A DNA stretch of 64,000 nt from Methylobacterium sp. GXS13 (GTDB lineage Bacteria; Pseudomonadota; Alphaproteobacteria; Rhizobiales; Beijerinckiaceae): positions 1 through 64,000 of the forward strand of contig NZ_LKKO01000036.1 of NCBI RefSeq assembly GCF_001455965.1, written 5' to 3'. Under the pieces are notes generated by a model. It worked only from the letters and a program-made list of their open reading frames with translations. It had not been told where the DNA came from and ran no database searches. Positions 1 through 11,272 of this stretch are shown here, piece by piece (positions within the stretch are counted from its first letter, which is position 1; every line of letters begins with the position of its first letter). The position numbers and the translations under genes are program-made.

Positions 1-1013
1 ATCCGCAGCCAGGGTCCGGTATCGACCCGGCAATGAACGTAGTCCGGCGGCGCGTCGGACAGGACGACGGCCCCGCCGCTGATCCGCCCCTCTGCGTCGA
101 GTTCCATGCCGCTGCTGGCGGGCGTGATCGGCCGCGTCGCGACGCGCCGGTCCGCCGGGCTGGTGATCAGCACGAAGGGCGTGGTCCGGTCGAGGGCTCG
201 GAAGCGCCAGCTTGTCACCGGGCCATCGCTGGCGTCGACCGCGTAGCCGACCGAGCCGTCCTCGTTCTGCCCGACCGAGCGCGCGGCGGCGTAGAGGGTC
301 CGGCCGTCCGGGGCGAGCTCGTTGTAATGGGTGTGGCCCATCTCAACGAGGCGGACCCGGGTCCCCCAGAACAGGCCGCCGATATCGAGGCGCTCGTCCG
401 GCTCGCGCAGGTCGTCCGGATAGGCGTGCATGAACACGGCGCAGGGGATTTTCCGCGCGGCGGCGTCGGTGAGCTGCGCGCTCAGCCACTGTGTCTGCGG
501 GCGCCCCAGCCGGAAATCGAGCCCGATCGCCTTCCGGCCGAAGCCGGGACTGATCATGTCGACGAACAGGCAGCGCACGCCCTGGATATCGGCGCTGGCG
601 CAGTAATGCGGGATCGGCAGGATCGGCCAAGTCTCCGGGCAGCCGGAGGGCGGCTGCTCCAAATCCCAGATCATCGGCGCCGGCAGCCGGGCGCCCAGGC
701 TCGCCGCAAAGGCATGGAAATCATCCATCCGGCCGTGCTGGCGGTCGTGATCGCCGGGGATCAATTGCACCGGCAGGTCCGGGTGACGGTCCAGCGCGGC
801 CTTCAGGATCTGGTATTCCGCGGCGTAGCCGTTCTCGGCGAGATCGCCCGGCAGGTACACGAAGTCGAAGAGGCCGTGCGGGACCAGGGTGGCGATCTGG
901 TCGAGGATCGCATTCAGGTCGCGGGCATTCTGAGCCTCGGCATCCTGCAGGTGCAGATCGCCGACATGCAGAAAGACGAGCGGGTCGCGCCGGTGGGCGG
1001 CGGTGTCGGACAT
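1..1013 (-). CDS. Metallophosphoesterase (calcineurin-like), C-terminus cut by window edge
   Basis: Reading the minus strand from the ATG at 1013 gives an open frame of over 330 residues that runs off the left edge. It shows the ordered calcineurin-type metal-binding motifs: GDLHL near residue 18, GDLAENG near 56, GDHDRQHG near 87, an HAYPDD histidine in the middle and GHTHYNE near 225. These ligate a di-metal centre in cyclic-nucleotide and other phosphodiesterases (the IcC/3',5'-cAMP phosphodiesterase-like group). There is no signal peptide, so it is likely cytoplasmic. The start lies 20 bp after the stop of the upstream MFS gene, so the two are probably co-transcribed and the substrate may be linked to that transporter. 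The true substrate cannot be told from the sequence. Confidence 0.8.
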   Translation of the reverse strand, partial: MSDTAAHRRDPLVFLHVGDLHLQDAEAQNARDLNAILDQIATLVPHGLFDFVYLPGDLAENGYAAEYQILKAALDRHPDLPVQLIPGDHDRQHGRMDDFHAFAASLGARLPAPMIWDLEQPPSGCPETWPILPIPHYCASADIQGVRCLFVDMISPGFGRKAIGLDFRLGRPQTQWLSAQLTDAAARKIPCAVFMHAYPDDLREPDERLDIGGLFWGTRVRLVEMGHTHYNELAPDGRTLYAAARSVGQNEDGSVGYAVDASDGPVTSWRFRALDRTTPFVLITSPADRRVATRPITPASSGMELDAEGRISGGAVVLSDAPPDYVHCRVDTGPWLR

Positions 1014-1033
1014 TGGGCGCTCCCCTCCGCCTC

Positions 1034-2359
1034 TCAGGCGCTGGCCGGTACGGCCGGGGGCAGGCTGCTGCCGCTACCGGGGGTGCCGGTCGCAGTTTCC
1101 CCGCCCCGGGTCTCGGGCATCAGCGTCAGGTAGAGGATGAAGCCGAGCCCGGCGATCGCCGCCAGCGCCAGGAACGCCGTCGAATACCCGGCCGACACGA
1201 TGATCAGGCCGGCCAAGGTGGCGCTGACCGAGGCGCCGACCCCCTGGGCCGTGGCGACGGCCCCCTGGGCGACGTTGAAGCGGCCGCCGCCCCGGGTCAG
1301 GTCGGCCACGACGATCGGGAACAGGGCGCCGTAGATGCCGGCTCCCACCCCGTCGAGGAGCTGGACGCCCACCAGCCAGAACGGGTTGTCCGAGAGGGTA
1401 TAGAGCACGCCGCGCAGGGCCAGCACGGCAAAGGCCGCCAGGAAAATCGGCTTGCGCCCGATGATGTCGGCCCGGGCGCCGACGAAGACCGCCACCGGCA
1501 CCATCACGCATTGCGCCGCGACGATGCACAGGGCGATCAGCGAGGTCGCGTGGTCCTTGCCGGAGAGATGGGTGAGGAGCTGCCCGACCGAGGTCAGCAT
1601 CGCGGCGTTGGACAGGTGGAAGATCGCGCAGAGCACGGCGAACAGCATCAACGGCTTGTTCTGCAGCAACGTCGCAAGGCCCGAGGGCTTCTCGTCAGCC
1701 TTGGCCTCCGCCTCGGTCATGCCTCGGGCGAGGTCGTCGTCGATGGCATCCGCCGGGACCAGCAGCATGGCGCCGATCGAGAGCGCGGCCAGCACGCCCA
1801 TCAGCCAGAAGACCACGATCGGGCCGAAGAAATAGGCCAGGCCGCCGGCAATGGCCGCGGACACCGCGTTGCCGGCGTGGTTGAAGCCCTCGTTGCGACC
1901 GATCCGCTTGGCAAACAGTTTCGGGCCGACCACGCCGAGGGTGATCGCGGCCAGGGCCGGCGGGAAGATCGTCCCGGCCACGCCCGCGATCGATTGCGTC
2001 GCGGTGACGAGATAGAAGTTCGCGATGAACGGCAGGATCAGGCAGCTCGCCGTCACCGCGATGGCGCCGCCGATCACCACGGCGCGCTTGTGGTTGGTGG
2101 CGTCGATCAACGCGCCGGCGGGCGTCTGCGCCACGAGGCCGAGGATGCCCGCGATGGTCATGACCAGGCCGGTGGTGGCCTCGTTCCAGCCCTGGTCCGG
2201 GCCCCGGACGGCGATCAGGTAGATGGCCAGATAGGGCCCGAGCCCGTCGCGCACGTCGGCGAGGAAGAAGTTGAGGGCGTCGAGGCCGCGCAGGGCTTTG
2301 GTGGAGGGAGTCCGGACGGTCGCGCCGCGCGCCGCCGCTCCGGTATCGGTCCTGTCCAT
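1034..2359 (-). CDS. MFS transporter
   Basis: A 441-residue polytopic protein with about twelve hydrophobic segments and a long charged cytoplasmic loop in the middle (around residues 195-225, rich in D, E and K), as in major facilitator superfamily carriers. The N-terminal half carries the LIDATNHKRA loop and the C-terminal half GARADIIGRKP, the two loop-2/loop-8 type motifs. I start at the ATG at 2359 rather than the in-frame upstream ATG, because a purine-rich GGAGG/AAGGGCAGG stretch precedes it and the protein then begins at a normal distance from the first helix. Substrate unknown. It precedes the phosphoesterase by 20 bp on the same strand. Confidence 0.8.
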   Translation of the reverse strand: MDRTDTGAAARGATVRTPSTKALRGLDALNFFLADVRDGLGPYLAIYLIAVRGPDQGWNEATTGLVMTIAGILGLVAQTPAGALIDATNHKRAVVIGGAIAVTASCLILPFIANFYLVTATQSIAGVAGTIFPPALAAITLGVVGPKLFAKRIGRNEGFNHAGNAVSAAIAGGLAYFFGPIVVFWLMGVLAALSIGAMLLVPADAIDDDLARGMTEAEAKADEKPSGLATLLQNKPLMLFAVLCAIFHLSNAAMLTSVGQLLTHLSGKDHATSLIALCIVAAQCVMVPVAVFVGARADIIGRKPIFLAAFAVLALRGVLYTLSDNPFWLVGVQLLDGVGAGIYGALFPIVVADLTRGGGRFNVAQGAVATAQGVGASVSATLAGLIIVSAGYSTAFLALAAIAGLGFILYLTLMPETRGGETATGTPGSGSSLPPAVPASA

Positions 2360-2505
2360 CCTGCCCTTGCCTCCACGCGACTGCCGTCGCAACCGAACCC
2401 GATCCGGGCCGGCACGTGACGAGCTTGACGCCCGCTTAATCCATCGGTTCCCTGGAATTGTTCGAGGAGACCCGTCCCGGCACGATTATCAAGGGTGTGA
2501 GTGGT

Positions 2506-3887
<1,382 letters not shown>

Positions 3888-3903
<16 letters not shown>

Positions 3904-5351
3904 GGCAGGTCCAGCACGAAGGTGGTCTCAGGCGCGTCGTCGATGAGCCCGACCGTACCGCGATGCGCCAGCGCGATCTCGCGCACAATCGCGAGACCGA
4001 GCCCGGTCCCGTCCGGCCGGCCGGTCACGAACGGTTCGAACAGCCCGGCGCGGATCGCGGGATCGATCCCCGGGCCGGAATCCGTGACCCGCAGGTGCAG
4101 GCGCACCATTCCGTCGACCGTCACCCGCTCGGCGCCGAGACGGACCGTCCCGCCCGGGGGCGTGTGCTGAAGGGCGTTGAGCAGCAGGTTGTCCAACGCG
4201 CGGGCGACCTGGACGCCGTCGATCTGCGGACGCTCGGCCCCGGGCAATCCGTCCGCCTCGATCGCGACCCGAACGGCACGGGCCTTGGCCAGATCCTCGT
4301 GCAGATGCGCGCAGTCGGCGAGCAGGGCGGCGATGTCGGTGGGGGTACGCGCGAGCGTGCGGGCCTGGGTGAGGTTCAGGAGGTCACGCAGCAGGTGATC
4401 GACCCGGGCGATCTGGCCGAGGACGCTCTCCAGCGCCACGGTGGCGCGGGCCGGATCGCCGCTGACCAGGGCATTCTCCGCCTTGAGCCGCATCGCCGCG
4501 ATCGGGTTGCGGATCTCGTGGGCGATGCTGGCCGCGAGCCGGCCGACCGCGGCCAGGCGCTCGGCGGCGACCACCCGGGCGCGGGCCTCCCGCAGGCGCC
4601 CGCCCGCGGCGTTGAGGGCGTCGACCAGACGGTCGAGTTCGCGCTCTCCGGTCGGGGCGAGGCGGGGCAGGTCTTCGCCGTCCGGCCGCGGCGCCCCCGG
4701 GGCGGCCTCGACCCGGGCAATCCGGCCCGAGAATCCGTACAGGAACCACCCGAGGAAGGCCGCCGAGCCCAGCACGGTCACGGCCAGGAAGCCGAGGCCG
4801 GCCAGGAAGCGGGTATAGGCCGGGCCGTCGTTGACGTGGGCGCGGCCCATGGTCCAGGCGGTCAGCCCGGGTTCGGGACCGTGCAGGGGGCAGCCCTGGA
4901 CCAGCAGCACCTGCGTCCGGCTCGGTCGGCGGATCGCCACGGCGTGGTCGACCCGCAGGGCCTGGGCGTTCACGGCGGCGATGCTGTCGCGCTCCGCCTC
5001 GGGGAGGTCGGTCTTCGGCCCGGTGCCCTCGTAGGTGGGATACGCGTAGGCGAGCGACCCGTCCGTGGCGCTCCAGACACCGCCCTCGATGCCGGGATAG
5101 GCGTCGAGCGCCGCCGCGACGGTGGGACCGAGGTCGGCGCGCGCGATGCCGCCCACGCTGCGGCGGCCCAGGGCGGCATAGCGGTCGATGATCTCCCGGC
5201 AGGCGCGCCCGACCGCGACCTCGGCCTGGGCGACCTTGCCCGCGGTGGACTGGCTGTAGAAGCCGAACATCAGGTAGGCGGTGGCCGCCGCCGAGGCCAG
5301 CAGCAGGACCCACAGGGCGAGCAGTCGGGCGCGCAGGCTGTAGGCCGTCAC
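3888..5351 (-). CDS. Membrane sensor histidine kinase, partner of the sigma-54 regulator
   Basis: This 487-residue kinase has a transmembrane helix at about 8-31, a periplasmic sensing region of about 150 residues, a second helix at about 183-207, a linker, a HisKA box with H278 in ASIAHEIRNPI, and an HATPase with N-box NLLLNALQH, G1 DSGPGID and G2 GTGLGLAI. The periplasmic part contains a single conspicuous cysteine (VQGCPLHGP) and no family I recognise. It lies directly before the response regulator with a 16-bp overlap, which fixes its partner. The start at 5351 diverges from the Hpt gene at 5524, leaving 172 bp for two promoters. Confidence 0.92.
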
Positions 5352-5523
5352 GGTGCAGGTTCCTCCGAGGGCTGAGCGCAGCGCGGCCCCGGCTCAGCGG
5401 ATATCCGGGTGGGCACCCTGTGGAAACGGTGGCAGAGTCCATCGGGATCGGAAACGTCGGCTGGACCGCGCGGCGATTGCGCGCTTCTGTCGAAGCGTTC
5501 TGCGTATCCGCTGCCGGAGACGG

Positions 5524-5871
5524 ATGGTGTCACAGTCTCTCGTCGATCGGGCGACGCTCGACGAACTCGAAGGTGTCATCGGCACCGACAAGCTCACGCG
5601 CTTGGTCGATCGCTTCACGGCGAGCCTCGCCACGGCCTTCGACGGCGCGGACCGGGCCGAGGCCGATTACGCCCGCGAGGCCCATACCCTGGTGTCGATG
5701 TCCGGCATGCTGGGCTGCGCAGATCTGTCCCAGGCCTGTCGGGACTTCGAGCAGGCGGTGAAGGGCGGCGGCACCGACCTCGCGGCTCGGCTCGCGGCGC
5801 TTCGAAGCCTGCGTGACGCCACCGTCGCGGCCCTGCGGGATCTTCGCGAGGACACGCCGGCCGTCCGATAG
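5524..5871 (+). CDS. Stand-alone Hpt (histidine phosphotransfer) protein
   Basis: A 115-residue helical protein with the Hpt signature around H54 (REAHTLVSMSGMLGC): the phosphorylatable histidine is followed by S-x-x-S-G-x-L-G as in ArcB/ShpA-like domains. I chose the ATG at 5524 because GGAGA lies a few bases upstream and the preceding in-frame codons are arginine-rich and look non-coding. Free Hpt proteins shuttle phosphoryl groups between hybrid kinases and response regulators. It sits divergently from the sigma-54 two-component genes and converges on an HWE kinase gene (3-bp gap), so a shared relay is possible but not shown. Confidence 0.85.
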   Translation: MVSQSLVDRATLDELEGVIGTDKLTRLVDRFTASLATAFDGADRAEADYAREAHTLVSMSGMLGCADLSQACRDFEQAVKGGGTDLAARLAALRSLRDATVAALRDLREDTPAVR

Positions 5872-5874
5872 GGC

Positions 5875-7122
5875 TCACCCGGCGATGACGGCGGCCAGCG
5901 GGGCTTCGAAGGTCAGCACGGCGCCGGTGGTCGGATAGCTCAGCTGCGCCGTTCCGCCGAAGCTGTGGGCGAGGCTGCGGGCGATCAGGCGCGTCCCGAA
6001 CCCGGTGCGGGTGGGCGGGCTGACCGGCGGGCCGCCGACCTCCTCCCAGCGGAACCGCAGGGTGGTGCCGTCATCCGTCTCAGCCACGGTCCAGGTGATC
6101 ATCACCTGCCCGTCGGGCACCGAGAGCGCGCCGTACTTCGCGGCGTTGGTGCCGAGCTCGTGCAGCATCAGCGCCAGGACCATGCCGTGGCGCGGGCCCA
6201 GCGTCACATCGGCGCCCTCGACCCGGAACCGGCCCGAGACGCCATCGCCGTGGAGCGACACCGCCCCCTCGACCAGCCCGACCAGGGAGGCCGCCGCGAA
6301 GGAGCCCTGAAGCAGCACGTCGTGGGCCTGGGCCAAAGCCAGCAGCCGGGCGGCGAGGGCCTCGCCGGCGGCCTCCAGGGAGCCGGCGTTGCGCAGGGTC
6401 TGCGCCGCCACCGCCTGGACCATGGCCAGGGTGTTCTTCATTCGGTGGGACAGCTCCTGCATCAGCAGGGTCTGGCGCGCCTCGGTGAGCTTGAGTTCGG
6501 TGATATCCCGGGATGCCGCCAGGACACGCTCCGGGTGGCCGTGCTGCCCGCCGACCGGCGTCACCGCGATGTCCCACCAGGTCGCCGACCGACCGGTCTC
6601 GAGCTTCGCCTGGAAGCGGCTCGCCCCACCGAGCCGTGCCTTGGCGAGCGCAGCGGCGACCGCGTCGCGATCCTCGTCGCGGCTCCAGATCTCGATCCAG
6701 GGGCGGCCGATCGTGCCGGCGGGATGACGGCCGCAGAGGCCGGCCGGGCCGTTCTCGCCCGCGGTGATGAGGATCCCGTCGCGATCCAGAACCTCCAGGA
6801 CGTCGGCGGCCACCTGCAGCATCCCGGGGGCGATCAGCTCGCCGGCCCAGGACGGCGCGGACCAGGTCTCGACGCGGCCGGATTCCGGATGGTGGAGCGC
6901 GTGTGATGCGTGTGCCGGCGAGGGGCCGCGCCCGAGGCGGCCGGCTTCCACGCGGCTCGCGGCCTCGATGATGCGGCCGAGCCGCCGGCTGCGCTGCCGT
7001 TCCGTATCCGCCTGCCCGGTCGCCTGCATCAGCAGGGCCCGCAGGCGCATATTCTCGGCTTCGAGCGCGGCGAGGCGTCGGTCCGTCCCGTCCGCACGCG
7101 GCACCACGAGGCCCGCATCCAT
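5875..7122 (-). CDS. HWE-family sensor histidine kinase with PAS domain
   Basis: About 415 residues. A short coiled coil (residues 14-60) is followed by a PAS domain (about 100-210) ending in the typical AASRDITELKLTEA linker. The HWE-type dimerisation box has phospho-acceptor H226 in ELSHRMKNTLAMVQA, and the ATPase has N-box HELGTNAAKYGAL and a short FGTRLI G-box. No transmembrane helix is seen, so it is a soluble sensor, as in bacteriophytochrome- or LOV-type HWE kinases. The start at 7122 is preceded by a GGAAGGGGG tract; a longer frame reaches 7254 but begins in low-complexity arginine-rich sequence. HWE kinases are abundant in Rhizobiales and often act in general stress signalling. No receiver gene lies next to it. 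Confidence 0.88.
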   Translation of the reverse strand: MDAGLVVPRADGTDRRLAALEAENMRLRALLMQATGQADTERQRSRRLGRIIEAASRVEAGRLGRGPSPAHASHALHHPESGRVETWSAPSWAGELIAPGMLQVAADVLEVLDRDGILITAGENGPAGLCGRHPAGTIGRPWIEIWSRDEDRDAVAAALAKARLGGASRFQAKLETGRSATWWDIAVTPVGGQHGHPERVLAASRDITELKLTEARQTLLMQELSHRMKNTLAMVQAVAAQTLRNAGSLEAAGEALAARLLALAQAHDVLLQGSFAAASLVGLVEGAVSLHGDGVSGRFRVEGADVTLGPRHGMVLALMLHELGTNAAKYGALSVPDGQVMITWTVAETDDGTTLRFRWEEVGGPPVSPPTRTGFGTRLIARSLAHSFGGTAQLSYPTTGAVLTFEAPLAAVIAG

Positions 7123-7380
7123 CCCCAGCCCCCTTCCCAGCAATCCTCCTCCGTGGCGCCCGCGCGCGACGAAAGACCCACCGAAGACGAGGTGCGGCGA
7201 CGCGCTGTCGAGGCTCGGAGGCGCCGGCGGATCGAACCGCTTCTGGTGGCGCACTCCGATCGCAACCTCGCGAATCGAAGGGTGCCCGAGGCTAGCACGA
7301 TATCTGCGGTAATCAAATGAACTGTGTATTCGTCATCGCCCGGCAACTAGAACGGCTGATCCAGGCGAATACGAAATACG

Positions 7381-9063
7381 TCACTTGTTTCGCATCAGCA
7401 GCACGAGCCAGCCGATGCCGAGGATGAAGATCACCAGCCCGATCGAGATGAAGACCGGCGTGCCCATGTCGATCAGCCGCGGCGCCAGCTGGGTGGCAAA
7501 GGCCGCCACCACCAGGGCGACCGCGACCCGGGCGGCGGCGCGCTCGATGCCGCGGGTCACCTTGTCGAGGCCCTTGATCTCGATCTCGACGGTGACGCGG
7601 CCCTGCTTGAGGCGCACCAGCATCAGGTGGATCAGGGTCGGCAATTCGGAGGCCGCGCCGTAGAGGCCGACGCCGAGCGCCTCGGCCTTCTGCTTGAGGG
7701 CGCCCAGCGAGAACTGCGTCTGCATGCTCGCCTTGACGGTCGGACCGGCCGCCGCGAACAGATCGAAATCGGGATCGAGGTGGCGCATCACGCCGTCGGC
7801 GGTCACCAGGCCCTTGAACAGGATCGCGAGATCGGTGGGCATGGCGAGATCGTTCTCGCGGGCCATGTTCATGAAGTCGGTGAGCACCAGTCCGAGATTC
7901 AGCGGAATCGAGGAATGACTCTCCACGAAGGACGTGGCCGAGACCTGAAGCTTGGTCAGGTCCGGGTTGCTGGTACCGGTCCAGTCGAGCAGCACGGCCA
8001 TCAGGCCGTCCGCATCCTGCTTGAGCATGGCGCCGATCAGCACCAGCAGCTGCGAGCGCCGCCGCTGCGACAGCCGGCCGATAATGCCGAAATCGATGAA
8101 GCCGATCTTGTTACCCGGCAGGGCCAGCATGTTGCCCGGGTGCGGATCGGCGTGGAACACGCCCTCGATCAGCGCCATCTGCAGGAAGGCGTCGGTGCCC
8201 TTCTGGGCGAGCAGCTTCTTGTCGAGCCCGGCCGCGCGGAGCGCCGCATCGTCGTTGGGCGGAATGCCGTGGATGAAGTCCTGCACCAGCACCCGCTCGG
8301 AGCAATATTCCCAGTGGATCTTCGGGAAGACGATGTCGTCGCGGTCTACGAAGATCTGCGCCAGGAGCTCGCAATTGCGCGCCTCGTTCAGCAGGTCGAG
8401 CTCGCCGTTCAGGCCGTCGGCGAGGTGGCGCATCTGCTCGCGCGGCTGGTAGCGGGCCATGTCCGGCCACTCGTTCTCGACGATCCGGGCGCCATGGGCC
8501 ATCAGGCGCAGATCCGCCTCGATGATCTTGCGCAGGTTCGGCCGCAGGACCTTGACGATCACGTCCTCGCCCGAGTGCAGGCGGGCCCGGTAGACCTGGG
8601 CGATCGACGCGGAGGCGATCGGGTTGGTGTCGAACTCGGCGAACACCTCGTTGGGCGGGGCGCCGATATCCTGCTCGAGCTGCGGGCCGATCTGCTCCCA
8701 CGACACCGGTACGACCTGGCTGTGGAGCTTCTGCAGCTCCTCGGTCCAGGCCGGCGACAGCAGGTCCGGGCGGCTCGCCAGGACCTGACCGAACTTGATG
8801 AAGGTCGGGCCCAGGGCCTCGATCGCGCGGCGCAGGCGCTCGGGCTCGGACAGGCGGGTGACGTCGACCCGGGGTCGGCGCCGCGGCAGCAGGGGCAGGT
8901 AGCGCAGCCCGAGGCGGTCCACGACGCGGGTGACGCCGAAGCCGATCAGGATCGACGCGATCTCCGACAGCCTCTGACGGTCGCGGGCGGCAACGAAGGC
9001 TGTCTTCAGCATGAAGGGGGCGATCCGTTCGGACACGATTGGGCGTCCGGACAGCACGAGCAT
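7381..9063 (-). CDS. ubiB: UbiB-type atypical kinase/ATPase (ABC1/ADCK family), ubiquinone biosynthesis
   Basis: About 560 residues with the ABC1/ADCK hallmarks: the KxGQ motif in GPTFIKFGQVLASRPDLL, an alanine-rich nucleotide loop with SASIAQVYRARL, an ATP-site lysine (VIVKVLRP), catalytic HADPHPGN and metal-binding DFG in FIDFGIIG. Two C-terminal transmembrane helices (the last about 45 residues, RVAVALVVAAFATQL and IGLVIFILGIGWLVLL) anchor it in the inner membrane, as in UbiB. UbiB supports coenzyme Q synthesis and lipid handling. It stands alone here; in many proteobacteria it follows ubiE. The start is taken at the ATG at 9063 and a second possible ATG lies at 9012; the frame further upstream looks non-coding. 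Confidence 0.9.
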   Translation of the reverse strand: MLVLSGRPIVSERIAPFMLKTAFVAARDRQRLSEIASILIGFGVTRVVDRLGLRYLPLLPRRRPRVDVTRLSEPERLRRAIEALGPTFIKFGQVLASRPDLLSPAWTEELQKLHSQVVPVSWEQIGPQLEQDIGAPPNEVFAEFDTNPIASASIAQVYRARLHSGEDVIVKVLRPNLRKIIEADLRLMAHGARIVENEWPDMARYQPREQMRHLADGLNGELDLLNEARNCELLAQIFVDRDDIVFPKIHWEYCSERVLVQDFIHGIPPNDDAALRAAGLDKKLLAQKGTDAFLQMALIEGVFHADPHPGNMLALPGNKIGFIDFGIIGRLSQRRRSQLLVLIGAMLKQDADGLMAVLLDWTGTSNPDLTKLQVSATSFVESHSSIPLNLGLVLTDFMNMARENDLAMPTDLAILFKGLVTADGVMRHLDPDFDLFAAAGPTVKASMQTQFSLGALKQKAEALGVGLYGAASELPTLIHLMLVRLKQGRVTVEIEIKGLDKVTRGIERAAARVAVALVVAAFATQLAPRLIDMGTPVFISIGLVIFILGIGWLVLLMRNK

Positions 9064-9211
9064 AAGGACTTTTTTGCGGTCGCGAAGCCCCGGATACCCC
9101 TGGCGGCGACAATAGACCCCGCGCTGAGGAAGGCCCATTGCCATTCGGCCGGAGCACGTCGCGCCGCAGCTTACAGGCATCAGGTTCGTTGCGACGGCCG
9201 CCGAACCGCTC

Positions 9212-9502
9212 CTAGGACAGGGCGCGCTCCCAATCCTGCCGGCCATGCAGGTCGCGAACGATCAGGATAGCCGCTCCGTCCTCGATGTAGACGATCATAT
9301 GCGCCTGATAGGGATGAAGCCGCACGGGCGGCTCGAATTCGGGCCGCTCGCGCGCCATACGAGGATTCGCAGCAAGCGTCCGGAATGTGTCGAACAGACC
9401 GTTCTGATAGCGTTCGGCTTGAGGCACGCCAAAGTGAAGCGCGCCCGTTGCGTAGGCTTCGGCAATGTCCTCGTCGGCTTGCGGCGATGTCCGGAAGATC
9501 AT
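9212..9502 (-). CDS. parE: ParE/RelE-superfamily toxin
   Basis: A 96-residue basic protein with the ParE pattern: an N-terminal FRTSPQADEDIAEAY helix, a central FGVPQAERYQNGLFDTFRTLAANP helical hairpin and a C-terminal beta sheet ending YEDG-AAILIVRDLHGRQDW. ParE toxins poison DNA gyrase. Its ATG overlaps the stop of the antitoxin gene by 4 bp (ATGA), the usual coupled arrangement. A 6-bp inverted repeat (GGTTCG/CGAACC, 9183-9207) follows the stop and may end the transcript. Confidence 0.88.
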   Translation of the reverse strand: MIFRTSPQADEDIAEAYATGALHFGVPQAERYQNGLFDTFRTLAANPRMARERPEFEPPVRLHPYQAHMIVYIEDGAAILIVRDLHGRQDWERALS

Positions 9503-9750
9503 CTCGCCTGCATGGCCGCCAATCTCTCTCGCCCAAGCTGGCGGATCTCTTCCTCCGAACGACCGCTGACGCCGCTAGCCAGGCCCTCATCGATCCGCCG
9601 TTGCAAGTCTCCGAGCTTGGCAAGCCGGTCCTGGTCCCGTCGGATCAGGTCGCGGACATAATCACTGGCATTGGCGTAGCGGCCCGTTTCGGCTTGGGCC
9701 TCGACCCACGCTTTCATGGGATCGGGGAGGGACACATTCATGGTGGCCAT
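9499..9750 (-). CDS. parD: ParD-type ribbon-helix-helix antitoxin
   Basis: An 83-residue protein starting MATMNVSLPDPMKAWV, a ribbon-helix-helix strand and helix as in ParD, followed by YANASDYVRDLIRRDQ and a charged C-terminal toxin-binding helix. The ATG at 9750 is chosen because AGGAGGT lies 6 bp upstream; a second ATG (9741) is three codons in. It neutralises the downstream ParE and probably represses its own promoter in the 160 bp upstream. Complete with no sign of decay. Confidence 0.9.
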   Translation of the reverse strand: MATMNVSLPDPMKAWVEAQAETGRYANASDYVRDLIRRDQDRLAKLGDLQRRIDEGLASGVSGRSEEEIRQLGRERLAAMQAR

Positions 9751-9910
9751 ACCGGCACCTCCTCGGATCACGGTGCCGGACAATGACAAAGATTGTCAAT
9801 TCTGTGCTTGGTGACGGGCCGGCGCCTTCGCCCGAGTCGGTCTGCGCGCGAGGTCCCGCTCTCCCCCGGTACGATAGGAGAGCCGCTGCCGGAAACCTAA
9901 CGCTGGAGCG

Positions 9911-11233
9911 TCAGATGCGCGGAGCCGCCGGCAGGGTCGCGACGACCGCCGGCCGCCGCGCGTCGCCGAAGCGGGCATTGACCACCAGCAGCGTCACGAC
10001 CACGGCCGAGAGGGCGAGCGCGGCCAGGAAGTACAGGCCGGCCTCGAAGCTGCCGGTGGCCTCGCGGATCCAGCCGACCATCGAAGGGGCGACGAAGCCG
10101 CCGAGATTGCCGATGCAGTTGATCAGCGCGATGCCGCCGGCGGCGGCGCTGCCGCTCAGGAACACCGAGGGCAGCGTCCAGAACGGCGCCTTGGCCCCGT
10201 AGAGGCCCGCGGCCGCGAGCGCCATGAACGCCACGGCCCAGAGCGAGCCGGTGGCGAAGCCGGCGAGCGCCAGCCCGGTCGCGGTCAGGCCAAGCGCCGT
10301 CGCCAGGGTGATCCGGCGGTCGTCGTAGCGATCGGAGATCCAGCCGACGGTGAGGCCGCCGACCACGCCGAACACGTAGGGGACGGCCGTCATCAGGCCG
10401 GTCTGCATGTCGGACAGGCCGGTGCTCTTCAGGATCTGCGGCAGGAAGAACGCCAGGCCGAGATTGGCGCCGGTATTGGCGAAGTAGATGAAGGACAGCG
10501 CGATCAGCCGCGGGTCCGAGAGGGCCGCCCGCAGGCTGGTCCCGTGGGCGCCGGCGACGCTGCTTTGCTCGGAATCGATCAGGGTCTGCAGCGCGGTGCG
10601 GTCCTCCGGGGCGAGCCAGAGCGCGTCCTTGGGCCGGTCCGGGATCAGCGCCAGGAACACGAAGCCGAACAGGGTGGTCGGGATGCCCTCCAGCAGGAAC
10701 AGCCACTGCCACCCCTTGAGACCCAGGGTGCCGTCGAGCTGCATGATCGTGGTCGAGAGCGGGGCGCCGATCGCGAGCGAGACGGGGATGCCGACCGCGA
10801 AGGCGCCGAAGATCCGGGCGCGATACGCCTTCGGGAACCAGTAGGTCAGATAGAGGATCACGCCCGGGTAGAACCCGGCCTCGGCGGCGCCGAGCAGGAA
10901 GCGGAGGATCAGGAAGCTGGTGGCGCCCTGCACGAACATCATGGCGGCCGAGAGCAGGCCCCAGGTGATCATGATCCGGGCGATCCAGCGCCTTGCGCCG
11001 ACCTTCTCCAGGATCAGGTTGCTCGGCACCTCGAAGATGAAATAGCCGATGAAGAAGATCCCGGCGCCGAGCCCGAACACCGCCGGGCCGATGCCAAGAT
11101 CGGCGTTCATCCGCAGGGCCGCGAAGCCGACGTTGATCCGGTCGATATAGGCCATGACGTAGCCGACGAAGAGCAGCGGCATCAGCCTGAAGAACACCTG
11201 CCGGACGATCCGGTCCTGTTCGCTGGCGATCAT
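9911..11233 (-). CDS. MFS transporter, anion:cation symporter (ACS) type, last gene of the uronate-like operon
   Basis: A 440-residue carrier beginning MIASEQDRIVRQVFFRLMPLLF, with twelve predicted helices and the ACS-family pattern: YIDRINVGFAAL in helix 1, FEVPSNLILEKVGARRWIARI after helix 2, and RFLLGAAEAGFYPGVILYL in helix 4. This subfamily carries tartrate, phthalate, hexuronates and related organic anions. The frame stays open far upstream, but the ATG at 11233 fits the family start. It lies downstream of the binding-protein-like gene with a 152-bp gap that holds a palindromic repeat, so it may be expressed at a different level from the rest of the operon. Confidence 0.87.
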   Translation of the reverse strand: MIASEQDRIVRQVFFRLMPLLFVGYVMAYIDRINVGFAALRMNADLGIGPAVFGLGAGIFFIGYFIFEVPSNLILEKVGARRWIARIMITWGLLSAAMMFVQGATSFLILRFLLGAAEAGFYPGVILYLTYWFPKAYRARIFGAFAVGIPVSLAIGAPLSTTIMQLDGTLGLKGWQWLFLLEGIPTTLFGFVFLALIPDRPKDALWLAPEDRTALQTLIDSEQSSVAGAHGTSLRAALSDPRLIALSFIYFANTGANLGLAFFLPQILKSTGLSDMQTGLMTAVPYVFGVVGGLTVGWISDRYDDRRITLATALGLTATGLALAGFATGSLWAVAFMALAAAGLYGAKAPFWTLPSVFLSGSAAAGGIALINCIGNLGGFVAPSMVGWIREATGSFEAGLYFLAALALSAVVVTLLVVNARFGDARRPAVVATLPAAPRI

Positions 11234-11272
11234 GGTGTCCTCGCTGTTTTCTGGGTTCTTTTGTCTTTGCGC